IMG/VR virus record: IMGVR_UViG_3300044634_001654 | Location: 1 to 34,355 of that record | Source: a virus | Direction: 5' to 3' (one strand) | Length of the DNA: 34,355 nucleotides | In this document: one piece after another, positions 8,107 through 15,162 of the stretch | Layout of the letters: every line of letters starts with the position of its first letter | Numbering within the stretch: position 1 is the stretch's first letter | Notes under the pieces: generated by a model | The model's input: the letters and a program-made list of their open reading frames with translations, nothing else | What the model was told of the DNA's origin: nothing | Database searches by the model: none | Made by a program: the position numbers and the translations under genes

Positions 8107-8505
8107 TTATAAATCAAGGCTCAGATGCTTGAGACCAGACGTTGCATGCTTCAATACTTTAGTATGAACTTCTGAAGGTAAGTCAGGATGGGCTTTTTTC
8201 AAATCTCTTTTAATATCTTTTGAAGAGGGATCCATATCATCTTTGTTTTCTGGGTTTGCAGTAAACTTAATAGTATGTCCGTCCATTTTACCATGAAACT
8301 TAATATTACCTGGATCTTCATTGTGGTGAGTCATTGTTAAATGATTTTGACCACTGCTATGAAGAACTCTGTGAGTGATATCACCATCAGCAGAGTAGCG
8401 AACACTACCTGTTTTAGCAGCTTCTTGAATATTTGATCTAAGACCAATAATTTTAGTTTTATCTTCGTGAAGAGAAATGAATTGTGAATATTTTTCGATA
8501 GACAT
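8107..8505 (-). CDS. Small late protein, possible capsid-targeted internal protein
   Basis: 132 aa, no recognised family. The N-terminus MSIEKYSQFISLHEDK is similar in style to the capsid-targeting leaders of its neighbours, and NIQE|AAK (about residues 25-31) would suit a gp21-like protease. The rest is His/Lys/Asp-rich (THHNEDPGNIKFHGKMDGHT). It is a monocistronic late unit: TATAAATA at 8535, ribosome site GGAGTAACT before the ATG, and a strong terminator after the stop. Size and arrangement resemble T4 internal-protein genes. Confidence 0.72.
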   Translation of the reverse strand: MSIEKYSQFISLHEDKTKIIGLRSNIQEAAKTGSVRYSADGDITHRVLHSSGQNHLTMTHHNEDPGNIKFHGKMDGHTIKFTANPENKDDMDPSSKDIKRDLKKAHPDLPSEVHTKVLKHATSGLKHLSLDL

Positions 8506-8534
8506 AGTTACTCCTTGTTGCTAGGTTATTCTTA

Positions 8535-8542
8535 TATTTATA
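8535..8542 (-). promoter_or_regulatory. T4-type late promoter TATAAATA
   Basis: Exact TATAAATA, 30 nt upstream of the ATG at 8505. It overlaps the stop codon of the ClpP-like gene, so early transcripts run through it while late ones start here. Confidence 0.78.
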
Positions 8543-9098
8543 AAATAATATCAGCTACCCCGAGATCAATACATTCCTGAGCTGATAGCCAGACATCTGA
8601 TGGTGGAAGCAGTTTGCGCTTAATTGTTCGCTCATCCATATCAGTGCTGCTTTTGAGGATATCTAACATCTTTTGTTTGACGAATCGTGTCTCACGTTCT
8701 GATGCTTTGATATCGTGTTCCTTGCCCTCGTACGAGGTTGAGAACTGATGGCACATGATACTTGTGTTCTTTGCAAGGACTCTATGTCCTCTTTGACCAG
8801 ATACAAATATCATAAACGCTGCACTCATCAGACTACCAATACCAATAGTTCTGATTGGAACTTCGCTAGATTTCATTAGATCAATAATTGCAAATGCATC
8901 GTAAAGATCACCACCAATACTATTAATGTAAAGTGTCAGATGTTTTTTCCTGACTGGGTTAGCGTTCTCACTAATGATCCATTGAATTACTGGAGCTGTG
9001 TTGAATTGTCCAATCTCTCCTGTCAAGTAGTGTATACCGTTCGTATACAGGTCATGTTCAATTTGGTCTTCAACATTACAAATATTATCATGTAGCAT
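8538..9098 (-). CDS. clpP: ClpP-like serine protease
   Basis: 186 aa, near the ~190-200 aa of ClpP. INSIGGDLYDAFAIIDLM (59-76) is the oxyanion/handle region. GSLMSAAFMIF carries nucleophile Ser92, CHQFS has His117, and PPSDVW supplies Asp168, so the catalytic triad is complete. A ClpP-fold peptidase in a phage could act in host takeover, head maturation or turnover of packaged peptides; no Clp ATPase is seen here. Ribosome site AAGGAAAAAT precedes the ATG. It lies downstream of the HExxH metallopeptidase in the replication transcript. Confidence 0.9.
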   Translation of the reverse strand: MLHDNICNVEDQIEHDLYTNGIHYLTGEIGQFNTAPVIQWIISENANPVRKKHLTLYINSIGGDLYDAFAIIDLMKSSEVPIRTIGIGSLMSAAFMIFVSGQRGHRVLAKNTSIMCHQFSTSYEGKEHDIKASERETRFVKQKMLDILKSSTDMDERTIKRKLLPPSDVWLSAQECIDLGVADIIL

Positions 9099-9106
9099 AT
9101 TTTTCC

Positions 9107-9574
9107 TTAATTGTTGTCAATTTGTTTAATTTTGTCGAAATCTAAAGATCCGTCTACAAAGCAATTCAATAAAAATTGTTGATATAATGATTCTTCGTAC
9201 AACATAGCCTCTCTCTCCCATGGCTGTTCTTTATACTTTAAATTCCTGTACTGAACACCTTTCCACGTATCAACTGGCTTACCCCGAACAAACCTAGACT
9301 TAAGTTCTTTTGTTGTGTATTGTTTGAGGTGAATCATTTCATGAGCAAGAGTTATCATCATATGTTCGAATGTCAGATCTTTATCGATTTCGATTTCATA
9401 ATCATATCTACCCAGGCAAGTACAATATCCATCAGCTTTAATATCATTAGCATATATCTCTAGATATATCTTATCTTTGTAATTTGGAATCAAAACATCC
9501 GCATAGAAATTAGCAGCTAGCTTAATGTACTTGATAAGATCTTTGTTATTAAACTTCCTTGTTTTGATTTTCAT
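9107..9574 (-). CDS. HExxH zinc metallopeptidase (SprT/WSS1-like fold)
   Basis: 155 aa. Residues 74-82 read ITLAHEMIH, a zinc-binding HExxH (His78, Glu79, His82), and the downstream WEREA (119-123) can supply a third ligand. The layout resembles the SprT-like small metallopeptidases found in many phages, which in cells cut DNA-protein crosslinks. Substrate here is unknown. It overlaps the small membrane protein by 26 nt and precedes clpP with an 8-nt gap, so the two peptidases are probably co-translated. Confidence 0.8.
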   Translation of the reverse strand: MKIKTRKFNNKDLIKYIKLAANFYADVLIPNYKDKIYLEIYANDIKADGYCTCLGRYDYEIEIDKDLTFEHMMITLAHEMIHLKQYTTKELKSRFVRGKPVDTWKGVQYRNLKYKEQPWEREAMLYEESLYQQFLLNCFVDGSLDFDKIKQIDNN

Positions 9575-9737
9575 CTCTGATCTTATTCAGCTCTTGAAGG
9601 GACTCAATGATGTCTATAGGAAGATCAAACATCTTTGATAGGTAAACAAATGTGTGTTGAATTGTCATTATCACAGACGTTATTACAAAAATAATTGTGA
9701 AGCTGATTGTAAAACTAACTAAACGAGTTAAATGCAT
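9549..9737 (-). CDS. Small single-pass membrane protein
   Basis: 62 aa. Residues ~6-28 (LVSFTISFTIIFVITSVIMT) form one transmembrane helix, followed by a charged cytoplasmic or periplasmic tail. It overlaps gene 41 upstream by 23 nt and the metallopeptidase downstream by 26 nt and fills the gap between them, which favours a real coupled gene. No family recognised. The ribosome site is weak. Confidence 0.6.
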   Translation of the reverse strand: MHLTRLVSFTISFTIIFVITSVIMTIQHTFVYLSKMFDLPIDIIESLQELNKIRDENQNKEV

Positions 9738-11103
9738 CTTTGAATTTACCTTTTTCTGATTTGATTCTTATTCCGGTATCTGACTTGTCGAATACAGGAC
9801 CATCGTCAACAATATCCTGCTGTGCACTTTGTTCCACATCATACAACTTCATTTTAGGTCTGTCAACACCAATTACAAATCTTCTATGTACCCCTGGGTC
9901 GTTGTATCTGTTCTTCAACTGCTTGACCATCATTTGATTGAGGTCTTGTAACTCTTCTGAGCTAATCAACGCAATCATGAAGTCAGCAGTAGCTGGAAGA
10001 CCAAACGACTCACTAGTATCTTCAAGACCAAGATCACTACTTGTAAACCCACTTCTTGTTGTCTGTGTTGCTGTTACAATAGGCACATCAAACTCAACAG
10101 CAAGTCCTCGTAATTCCTCTGCAATAGCTTTAATGTATGTGTATGAGTTAACATTTGCACCGTACTTCAACCTTGAAGAGCTACAGATATTTAGATAGTC
10201 GATGTATACTATATCTGGATGGAAGTTTCTCTTTAACTTCAATTCATTCAGCAAGTGTCTCATGTGACCTGCACCAGCAGAAGCTGTTGGGTATTCTTTA
10301 ATAATTAACTTGCCGTTTGTCTTTTCCTGAACACGTTCAATCTTCTTATCATATGATTCGCGTGGAAGAATAGTCAGCTCATCAAGCGACACATTAAGAA
10401 GGTTGGCATCAATACGTTCTGCAATTCTTTCTTCTGCCATCTCCATTGTAATGTAAAGAACATTCAATCCTGCAGATAGATTAGCAGCTGCACAGTGACA
10501 CATAAACAAAGACTTACCAACACCAGTACCTGCAAGAATTACATTCAGTGTCTTGTTTGGTAGACCACCCTTTGTAATCTTGTTAAGATAATCAAGATCA
10601 AAAGGCACTCTCTTCTCTCTTTTATGATAGAATTCATAACGAGATGCAAAGTCTTCCAAGAAGTCATGTCCAATATGTGAATCAAATGAAACAGCAAGAG
10701 CATCAGATAAGATTTGAGGAATAGCTCCCTTACCGACCTTCTCTTTATCACTATCAAGAATCTGAATCGATTTCATAATAGCGTTATAGATTGCTTTGTC
10801 TTGACAGAACTTCTCAGTCTGATCAACTAGCCAGTCCATACTATTGTTCGGTTGATCCTCAAGCTCGTTAATGAGAACTACAACCTCATTGTAGTAGCTT
10901 GATATCTCTTTATTATCGTCAAGCTCAATAGTAAGAGCTTCCTTATTTGGAAACTTATTGTACTTCTTTACGAATGTGTCTATTCCGTCATACAGAGCCT
11001 TGACAGATCTTTCAACAAAGTACTCACTCTTAAGAAAAGGAATGGCCTTACGGCCATACTCCTCATTCGAAAGAAGGTTCGATAAAATTAGCTTTTCAAT
11101 CAT
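9715..11103 (-). CDS. 41: Replicative DNA helicase gp41 (DnaB family)
   Basis: 462 aa (T4 gp41 is about 475). An N-terminal helical domain is followed by the RecA-like core with Walker A AGTGVGKS (191-198). YITMEMAEERIAERIDAN is the family's post-Walker region, and HPDIVYIDYLNI is Walker B with the DnaB-type D-Y-L. TATQTTRSGF and the RPKMKLYDV C-terminal strand complete it. It unwinds the lagging-strand template 5'-3' within the replisome, with a primase and loader not seen in this window. Its ATG overlaps the uvsX stop (ATGA), matching T4's uvsX-41 order. Confidence 0.96.
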   Translation of the reverse strand: MIEKLILSNLLSNEEYGRKAIPFLKSEYFVERSVKALYDGIDTFVKKYNKFPNKEALTIELDDNKEISSYYNEVVVLINELEDQPNNSMDWLVDQTEKFCQDKAIYNAIMKSIQILDSDKEKVGKGAIPQILSDALAVSFDSHIGHDFLEDFASRYEFYHKREKRVPFDLDYLNKITKGGLPNKTLNVILAGTGVGKSLFMCHCAAANLSAGLNVLYITMEMAEERIAERIDANLLNVSLDELTILPRESYDKKIERVQEKTNGKLIIKEYPTASAGAGHMRHLLNELKLKRNFHPDIVYIDYLNICSSSRLKYGANVNSYTYIKAIAEELRGLAVEFDVPIVTATQTTRSGFTSSDLGLEDTSESFGLPATADFMIALISSEELQDLNQMMVKQLKNRYNDPGVHRRFVIGVDRPKMKLYDVEQSAQQDIVDDGPVFDKSDTGIRIKSEKGKFKDAFNSFS

Positions 11104-12122
11104 TCACTCATTCCGTAACTGAATTCTTTCTTCGCGCACTCTTCTAATCTAGCTAGAATTTCTTCTGTGAAGTAGAGCTCAGGATTAGTATTAATTTCCT
11201 TACCAAATACCTTACGACCATCTGGTAATTCATATCGCGTAGAAACCTTCTTCATTATCTCATACTTCTCAGCAAGCTCTAGTAAGCCGTAGTATCTGTC
11301 GAGACCTTTGTTGTAAGTAAGTAGCACAGTTGCGTCTTGGTTTTCTTTAGAGAGTCTTGACTTAAAGGTTTTAATCTTGATTTGGTTTCCAATGATTTCA
11401 CCGTCTCCGTCTTTTTCTTTCTTTTTGGAGAGCATAGCAATAGTGCTTGCTGCGTACTTGAGACCCGATCCACCGCTGATTTCTTTTGTGGGAACATAAG
11501 AACCTACTACCTCATAGACATGGTTTGTGATAAGCATTGGAATTTTAACCTTTGCCAACTTCAATGTCAGAACACGGAATGCGGCTTTGATAACCTGCGA
11601 CTTCGTCATGTCTCTGACATCCTTCCCTTCCAAAGAATCTTCCATCTCTTTAGAAGTAGAAAGTAAACCCAGACTATCTAAAACAAACATCATAGGTGGA
11701 CGTTTATCTGCTGGTTGTTTCTCGTATGCCTCAATTAGTTTGAGTGCGTGTGTCTTAAACTTTTGAATCGTATCAGGCTCTGCAATGATAACTCGTGCTG
11801 TATCAATACCACGTGAACTCATCATTGATTTTGTGACTGCTGCCTCTGTGTCGTAGTAGACGACTGCTCCGTCGGGGTTCTTGTCAAGGAAGGCTCTAAC
11901 GATACCAAGAACGAAGAAAGTTTTACCAGTAGCGGACTCTCCTGCAAAAGCAGTAACTTTGTTATCAGGTACGCCACCATAGATGCTACCAGAGAGAAGA
12001 GCGTTGAGAATGTAGCTGCCAGTATCAATATAACCACCATACTCAGAACTAGCATTGCCGTCATCGGCCAGGTAAGTATCCTCATCATTTAGCTCCTTCA
12101 ATAAACTTTTCAAAAAACTCAT
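11100..12122 (-). CDS. uvsX: UvsX recombinase (RecA family)
   Basis: 340 aa; T4 UvsX is about 390. Walker A is GESATGKT (61-68), Walker B FVLDSLGLL (about 146-154), and GGSGLKYAASTI is the L2-like region. It catalyses strand exchange for recombination-dependent replication and repair. It overlaps the upstream membrane-protein gene by one base and gene 41 by 4 nt, so the three are translated as a coupled set. Confidence 0.95.
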   Translation of the reverse strand: MSFLKSLLKELNDEDTYLADDGNASSEYGGYIDTGSYILNALLSGSIYGGVPDNKVTAFAGESATGKTFFVLGIVRAFLDKNPDGAVVYYDTEAAVTKSMMSSRGIDTARVIIAEPDTIQKFKTHALKLIEAYEKQPADKRPPMMFVLDSLGLLSTSKEMEDSLEGKDVRDMTKSQVIKAAFRVLTLKLAKVKIPMLITNHVYEVVGSYVPTKEISGGSGLKYAASTIAMLSKKKEKDGDGEIIGNQIKIKTFKSRLSKENQDATVLLTYNKGLDRYYGLLELAEKYEIMKKVSTRYELPDGRKVFGKEINTNPELYFTEEILARLEECAKKEFSYGMSE

Positions 12123-13006
12123 TACATCTCCCTTATTTGATCTTTACCAATCATGATTGTACCACCTCTTATCTTACCAGTCAACTCTTTAAGTAACCTG
12201 GCACGTGATTCAATCTCTTGTTGTGTATCTTGATGTTGCTCAATCTGCTGTTCTTCAATCCTTGGTTTATTCATTCCAATGTTAGCTGCTATCAGTAAAA
12301 TAATAGCTAGCGGATCAAATACAATAACAATTAGAATAATTACCCAGCGAACTGTCTTATCCAAGAATTGAGTATCGACTTCTTCATAGAACAATTCTGC
12401 AATAAACTTGAGGGGGCCGACTTCTGCTTCGACCTTTCTAACCTGGGCGGCCAAGGGTGCCCTAGTGTCATTAAGGATACCAATCTCTTTCTGGTAGGCT
12501 TGGATTTCCTCTTGTAGGCGAGCACGGTCTTTTTGTTGTGAGCGCCGAACCACCACTGCTTTTTCTGCACCTTTTTCTGTGTCACTGCGGCCCATGATTT
12601 GGTCCACAGCCTCATCATATTGTTTAAGCGCTTTACGGTTTGCATCTATATTCTCCCTCGCTACTTTAATCTTTTCATCATATATTGCTAACTGAGATAC
12701 TACATCACTAGAAGTTGTTGTTTGATCTATGTGAGCTTTCGATAGGTATCCAAACGTTCCCATCGATGTAATAAACATTAAGGTAAGAATCGATGCAACC
12801 AAGTATGCTTTGATTGAAAACGGGGCAATGCTCCAGTTACGGTACGTCCACGATGCAGCAACTACCTTTGCAACCTCGAGTGTTCCACCCATAATAACAA
12901 CAGGCCAAAACGAAGCTGCAAAGATTGTTGTTAATCCAATAACAGAGAAGTAGGCAGCAATTGCTGAAAGTGCAATAGCAACTAACAAAGCAAGATAGTT
13001 AATCAT
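12122..13006 (-). CDS. Membrane protein with central coiled coil
   Basis: 294 aa. Three N-terminal hydrophobic segments (residues ~4-30, 34-50, 68-88) are followed by a ~110-residue coiled coil (IDANRKALKQYDEAVDQIMG onward). A C-terminal helix FLDKTVRWVIILIVIVFDPL and a charged tail complete it. I recall similar proteins beside uvsX in marine T4-like phages; function unknown. Anchoring of replication proteins to the membrane, or superinfection exclusion, would fit, but neither is shown. Coupled to uvsX by a one-base overlap. Confidence 0.8.
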   Translation of the reverse strand: MINYLALLVAIALSAIAAYFSVIGLTTIFAASFWPVVIMGGTLEVAKVVAASWTYRNWSIAPFSIKAYLVASILTLMFITSMGTFGYLSKAHIDQTTTSSDVVSQLAIYDEKIKVARENIDANRKALKQYDEAVDQIMGRSDTEKGAEKAVVVRRSQQKDRARLQEEIQAYQKEIGILNDTRAPLAAQVRKVEAEVGPLKFIAELFYEEVDTQFLDKTVRWVIILIVIVFDPLAIILLIAANIGMNKPRIEEQQIEQHQDTQQEIESRARLLKELTGKIRGGTIMIGKDQIREM

Positions 13007-13301
13007 TTTCTACAATTTTGTTTACCTTATCAATAAACGCAGTCATCTTCTTTGACCTATCAGGCCATAGTATGTACTCTTTCTCAGGATCTTTCTGAAG
13101 GTTTAGCAATAGAGGCATAATTAATTTGTACAGAGCTTCCATTCTATCTTTGTACTCTTTTGAAGTCAACGTCAATTGCTTTTCAGTTTGAATTACTTGC
13201 TGTTGCAACTGACGCTCAATTGACTTCAACTCATCCTCGCTAACAGCAGAGAATCCGAAGTCATCAGTAACATCATCTAGTGAAATGTTAATCTTTCCCA
13301 T
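12999..13301 (-). CDS. Conserved small coiled-coil phage protein
   Basis: 100 aa. The centre is a Gln/Leu/Lys coiled coil (SIERQLQQQVIQTEKQLTL), followed by EYILWPDRSKKMTAFIDKV, a stretch I recall as conserved in T4-like marine phages. Possibly a virion or replication accessory factor; unknown. It sits between the C-terminal fragment of gene 43 and the membrane protein, overlapping the latter by 8 nt. Confidence 0.78.
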   Translation of the reverse strand: MGKINISLDDVTDDFGFSAVSEDELKSIERQLQQQVIQTEKQLTLTSKEYKDRMEALYKLIMPLLLNLQKDPEKEYILWPDRSKKMTAFIDKVNKIVEND

Positions 13302-13309
13302 TTTTATTC

Positions 13310-14236
13310 CTATGCAAAGAATTGTTCTAGTGTTTGTCTACGGTCTTTGATCTGCCAACCAACTGCATCAAGAATCGACTTGATTGGTTCCAAGAATGAT
13401 TTATCAAATTGTCTCTCGTAGTCGACATATGGATGAATATTCAGCACCTTTGGTAGATCACCTGGTGATGATATCACAGAATCACGAGCTGGATTAGGTG
13501 TTCTCAGATAAGCGAACTTGATCTTATCTCCATCACGAATGATGGGATACTTTGTATCTATCTTATGCTCTCTTAACAGTGCATTGTAAATCAATGAACC
13601 CTTGACGTGAATAGGTGTAGACTTACGGTAGATCGATGATGCATCTTGGTACTTCTTCATATCTCTCACACTTCTTGGAAATGCAATCTCCTCAAAAGGC
13701 AGGGTCATAAACTCAGTCTTAAAGTCAGTGATGAATTTGATAGCTGCTTGCTCATCCTGATTCATAATTACCTCGAGAGCCTTCTTAATGTTCTTTCTAC
13801 AAGCTGCTGGTGTAGAAGAACGAACCGCTTCAATCCCTTGCATCTTCAACTTAGGTTCGCTATACTCGACTCCTTCGTTGTTGTACACGTTCAAGATGTA
13901 ATGCTTCTTACCAGTCCAGATACCTTTGTTGGCAATCGCTTCGCGCTTCATCACCATCTTCTGTTTCATCACCTGCATGTATTCACCAAGACTGGCAAAC
14001 GTATCATCAATGAATGGTTGTAGTTTCTTTTCACAAACGTTATCAAGAAACTTTACTATCTTGTGGATGTCGTGTTGATCGTCTTTGAATACACCGTCGA
14101 CCAATCTTTCAAGTCTAATATACATTGAGTCAGTGTCACATGCGATCACATAATCTTCGTTTTCTGTCTTAAATAGCTTGTTAAGGTATTCGTTGATGTG
14201 TTTCTCCATCCAACGAATTGATAGCTGACCAGACAT
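13310..14236 (-). CDS. 43: DNA polymerase gp43, C-terminal fragment (palm motif C, thumb)
   Basis: 308 aa from the first in-frame ATG. ACDTDSMY (32-39) is polymerase motif C with both catalytic Asp. EAIANKGIWTGKKHYILNVY is the KKRY-like thumb/palm segment. The last residues TLEQFFA form the sliding-clamp binding tail. The frame is open upstream through NVYFRWYQRNLAEGIT to 14308, so the ATG at 14236 is internal to the ancestral gene. GAGGGG, 6 nt upstream of it, could serve as a restart site. It lacks motif B, which is encoded in another frame at 14287-14424. Either made as a separate subunit or joined by ribosomal bypass. Confidence 0.9.
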   Translation of the reverse strand: MSGQLSIRWMEKHINEYLNKLFKTENEDYVIACDTDSMYIRLERLVDGVFKDDQHDIHKIVKFLDNVCEKKLQPFIDDTFASLGEYMQVMKQKMVMKREAIANKGIWTGKKHYILNVYNNEGVEYSEPKLKMQGIEAVRSSTPAACRKNIKKALEVIMNQDEQAAIKFITDFKTEFMTLPFEEIAFPRSVRDMKKYQDASSIYRKSTPIHVKGSLIYNALLREHKIDTKYPIIRDGDKIKFAYLRTPNPARDSVISSPGDLPKVLNIHPYVDYERQFDKSFLEPIKSILDAVGWQIKDRRQTLEQFFA

Positions 14237-14270
14237 TGTAATCCCCTCTGCAAGATTACGTTGATACCAT

Positions 14271-14290
14271 CTGAAGTATACGTTACCTAA
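14271..14290 (-). repeat. Right copy of 20-nt gene-43-derived repeat flanking the homing endonuclease
   Basis: TTAGGTAACGTATACTTCAG (minus strand) matches the copy at 15125-15144 at 17 of 20 positions. Its first five bases TTAGG are exactly the extra bases that put gene 43 out of frame here. Confidence 0.8.
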
Positions 14291-14424
14291 CCAAGAGCGC
14301 CGTAGGCACTATTCAACTGAATTTTTTTTGCCATCTGCATATTATTGCATCTTGCAATCTCGTTGATAGTTTGCCTACGGAGCTCTTGGAGGCCCTCCAT
14401 AGTTAATTGTTTAATATCTTGCAT
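14287..14424 (-). CDS. 43: DNA polymerase gp43, middle fragment carrying motif B (45 aa)
   Basis: ATG at 14424 has a strong ribosome site (AAAGGATATAA) and lies inside the end of the homing endonuclease gene. The peptide ends NMQMAKKIQLNSAYGALG then TAG. KKIQLNSAYG is the family-B polymerase motif B (fingers, dNTP binding), which both large fragments lack. Immediately after GGT-TAG the correct continuation (NVYFRW) is found if five bases are skipped from this GGT to the next GGT. So this is either a separate 45-residue peptide, the start of gp43B made by bypass, or a broken gene. Confidence 0.75.
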   Translation of the reverse strand: MQDIKQLTMEGLQELRRQTINEIARCNNMQMAKKIQLNSAYGALG

Positions 14425-15116
14425 TTATATCCTTTAGCCCTTCCTTTAGAAATGCGCAAGTCGCTTTTTATATTGCCCCACATTGTAACGAATGGGAGGG
14501 TGTGCTGTTCACAAAACAGGCCTAGCCTGTTTGTTGTATATACGTTACCATCTGGTGTTGTTATTTCATAAGTGCCGGATAGTGAGTCGATCATGGTTTC
14601 TCTGTTAGTCTTCCACATCTCAGCAAGTTTGGACTTCTCCTGCATCAATATTGAATGCTCTGGTCTTTTGGACCCAGTATTCTTTTCGACAGCCTTTTTT
14701 AGATTGTCTAATCTTTTTTGTCTGTGTTGCAACACACGTTGCTCATCCTTTGAATACCCATTTGAACGCGACTCTAGATTTCTTCTTACCACTTCAGGAT
14801 TCTTCATAGGATTTTGGTAGATGTGACGATTAGAATTAATATGATCAAACCCACCAATCCCACCTTCCATGAGGTTATAGCATAGCGGGTTCTCTATATT
14901 TTGTTCGACGAGCTCGCGCTCTTTTTGATACATCTCATCTTCATGTTGAAATACAAAAAGAACTTCTTTGATAAAGTTTGATCTACCATAGTACTTGATG
15001 GCCCGTTTGATCGCAAGCCCAGACCCCAAGTAATCATCGTTGGGATTTTCTGTCTTATGGGCTCCAATATAATAACGGTTGTTTTTCAAATTAGTTGTCT
15101 TATAAACAGTGTACAT
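14403..15116 (-). CDS. GIY-YIG homing endonuclease interrupting gene 43
   Basis: 237 aa. The N-terminal domain has VYKTTNLKNNRYYIGAHK, the GIY-YIG variant typical of phage enzymes, then YLGSG, RAIKYYGRSNF and the catalytic-Glu region QKERELV. The C-terminal part contains GNVYTTNRLGLFCEQHTLPF and GRAKGYKCKIL, a DNA-binding repeat-like segment found in Seg/Mob-type enzymes. It cuts DNA to spread itself into related gene 43 alleles. It has its own late promoter at 15151 and ribosome site AGGAGA; both lie in sequence derived from duplicated gene 43. Its 3' end overlaps the restart ATG of the polymerase. Confidence 0.92.
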   Translation of the reverse strand: MYTVYKTTNLKNNRYYIGAHKTENPNDDYLGSGLAIKRAIKYYGRSNFIKEVLFVFQHEDEMYQKERELVEQNIENPLCYNLMEGGIGGFDHINSNRHIYQNPMKNPEVVRRNLESRSNGYSKDEQRVLQHRQKRLDNLKKAVEKNTGSKRPEHSILMQEKSKLAEMWKTNRETMIDSLSGTYEITTPDGNVYTTNRLGLFCEQHTLPFVTMWGNIKSDLRISKGRAKGYKCKILNN

Positions 15117-15124
15117 TAAGTCTC

Positions 15125-15144
15125 CTGAAGTATGTATTACCTAA
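15125..15144 (-). repeat. Left copy of 20-nt gene-43-derived repeat (ALGNTYFRR remnant)
   Basis: TTAGGTAATACATACTTCAG, in the reading frame of gene 43 upstream, would encode LGNTYFR after two stop codons. The native gene has LGNVYFRW at this point, so this is a degenerate duplicate of downstream gene-43 sequence. Its end supplies the Shine-Dalgarno sequence of the endonuclease. Confidence 0.78.
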
Positions 15145-15150
15145 TGCCAC

Positions 15151-15158
15151 TATTTATA
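15151..15158 (-). promoter_or_regulatory. T4-type late promoter TATAAATA for the homing endonuclease
   Basis: Exact TATAAATA, 34 nt upstream of the endonuclease ATG and just after the stop of the polymerase N-terminal fragment. Seg/Mob/Tev genes of T4 are often expressed late in the same way. Confidence 0.75.
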
Positions 15159-15162
15159 TTAT

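Noticed and set aside
14321-14336. Slippage on the run of eight A in the motif B fragment to restore the frame
   Set aside because: NSAYGALG is encoded after the A run, so slipping there would destroy motif B and meets a stop codon.
14403-14820. Plus-strand ORF over the homing endonuclease
   Set aside because: Shadow frame of a clear GIY-YIG gene.
14425-15162. Group I intron in gene 43
   Set aside because: Exon-like ends could be drawn (AGT|TAA... and ...AGG|CAA), but the downstream part has its own ATG with a strong ribosome site, the upstream gap contains duplicated gene-43 sequence, and I see no intron core. A covariance-model search would settle it.
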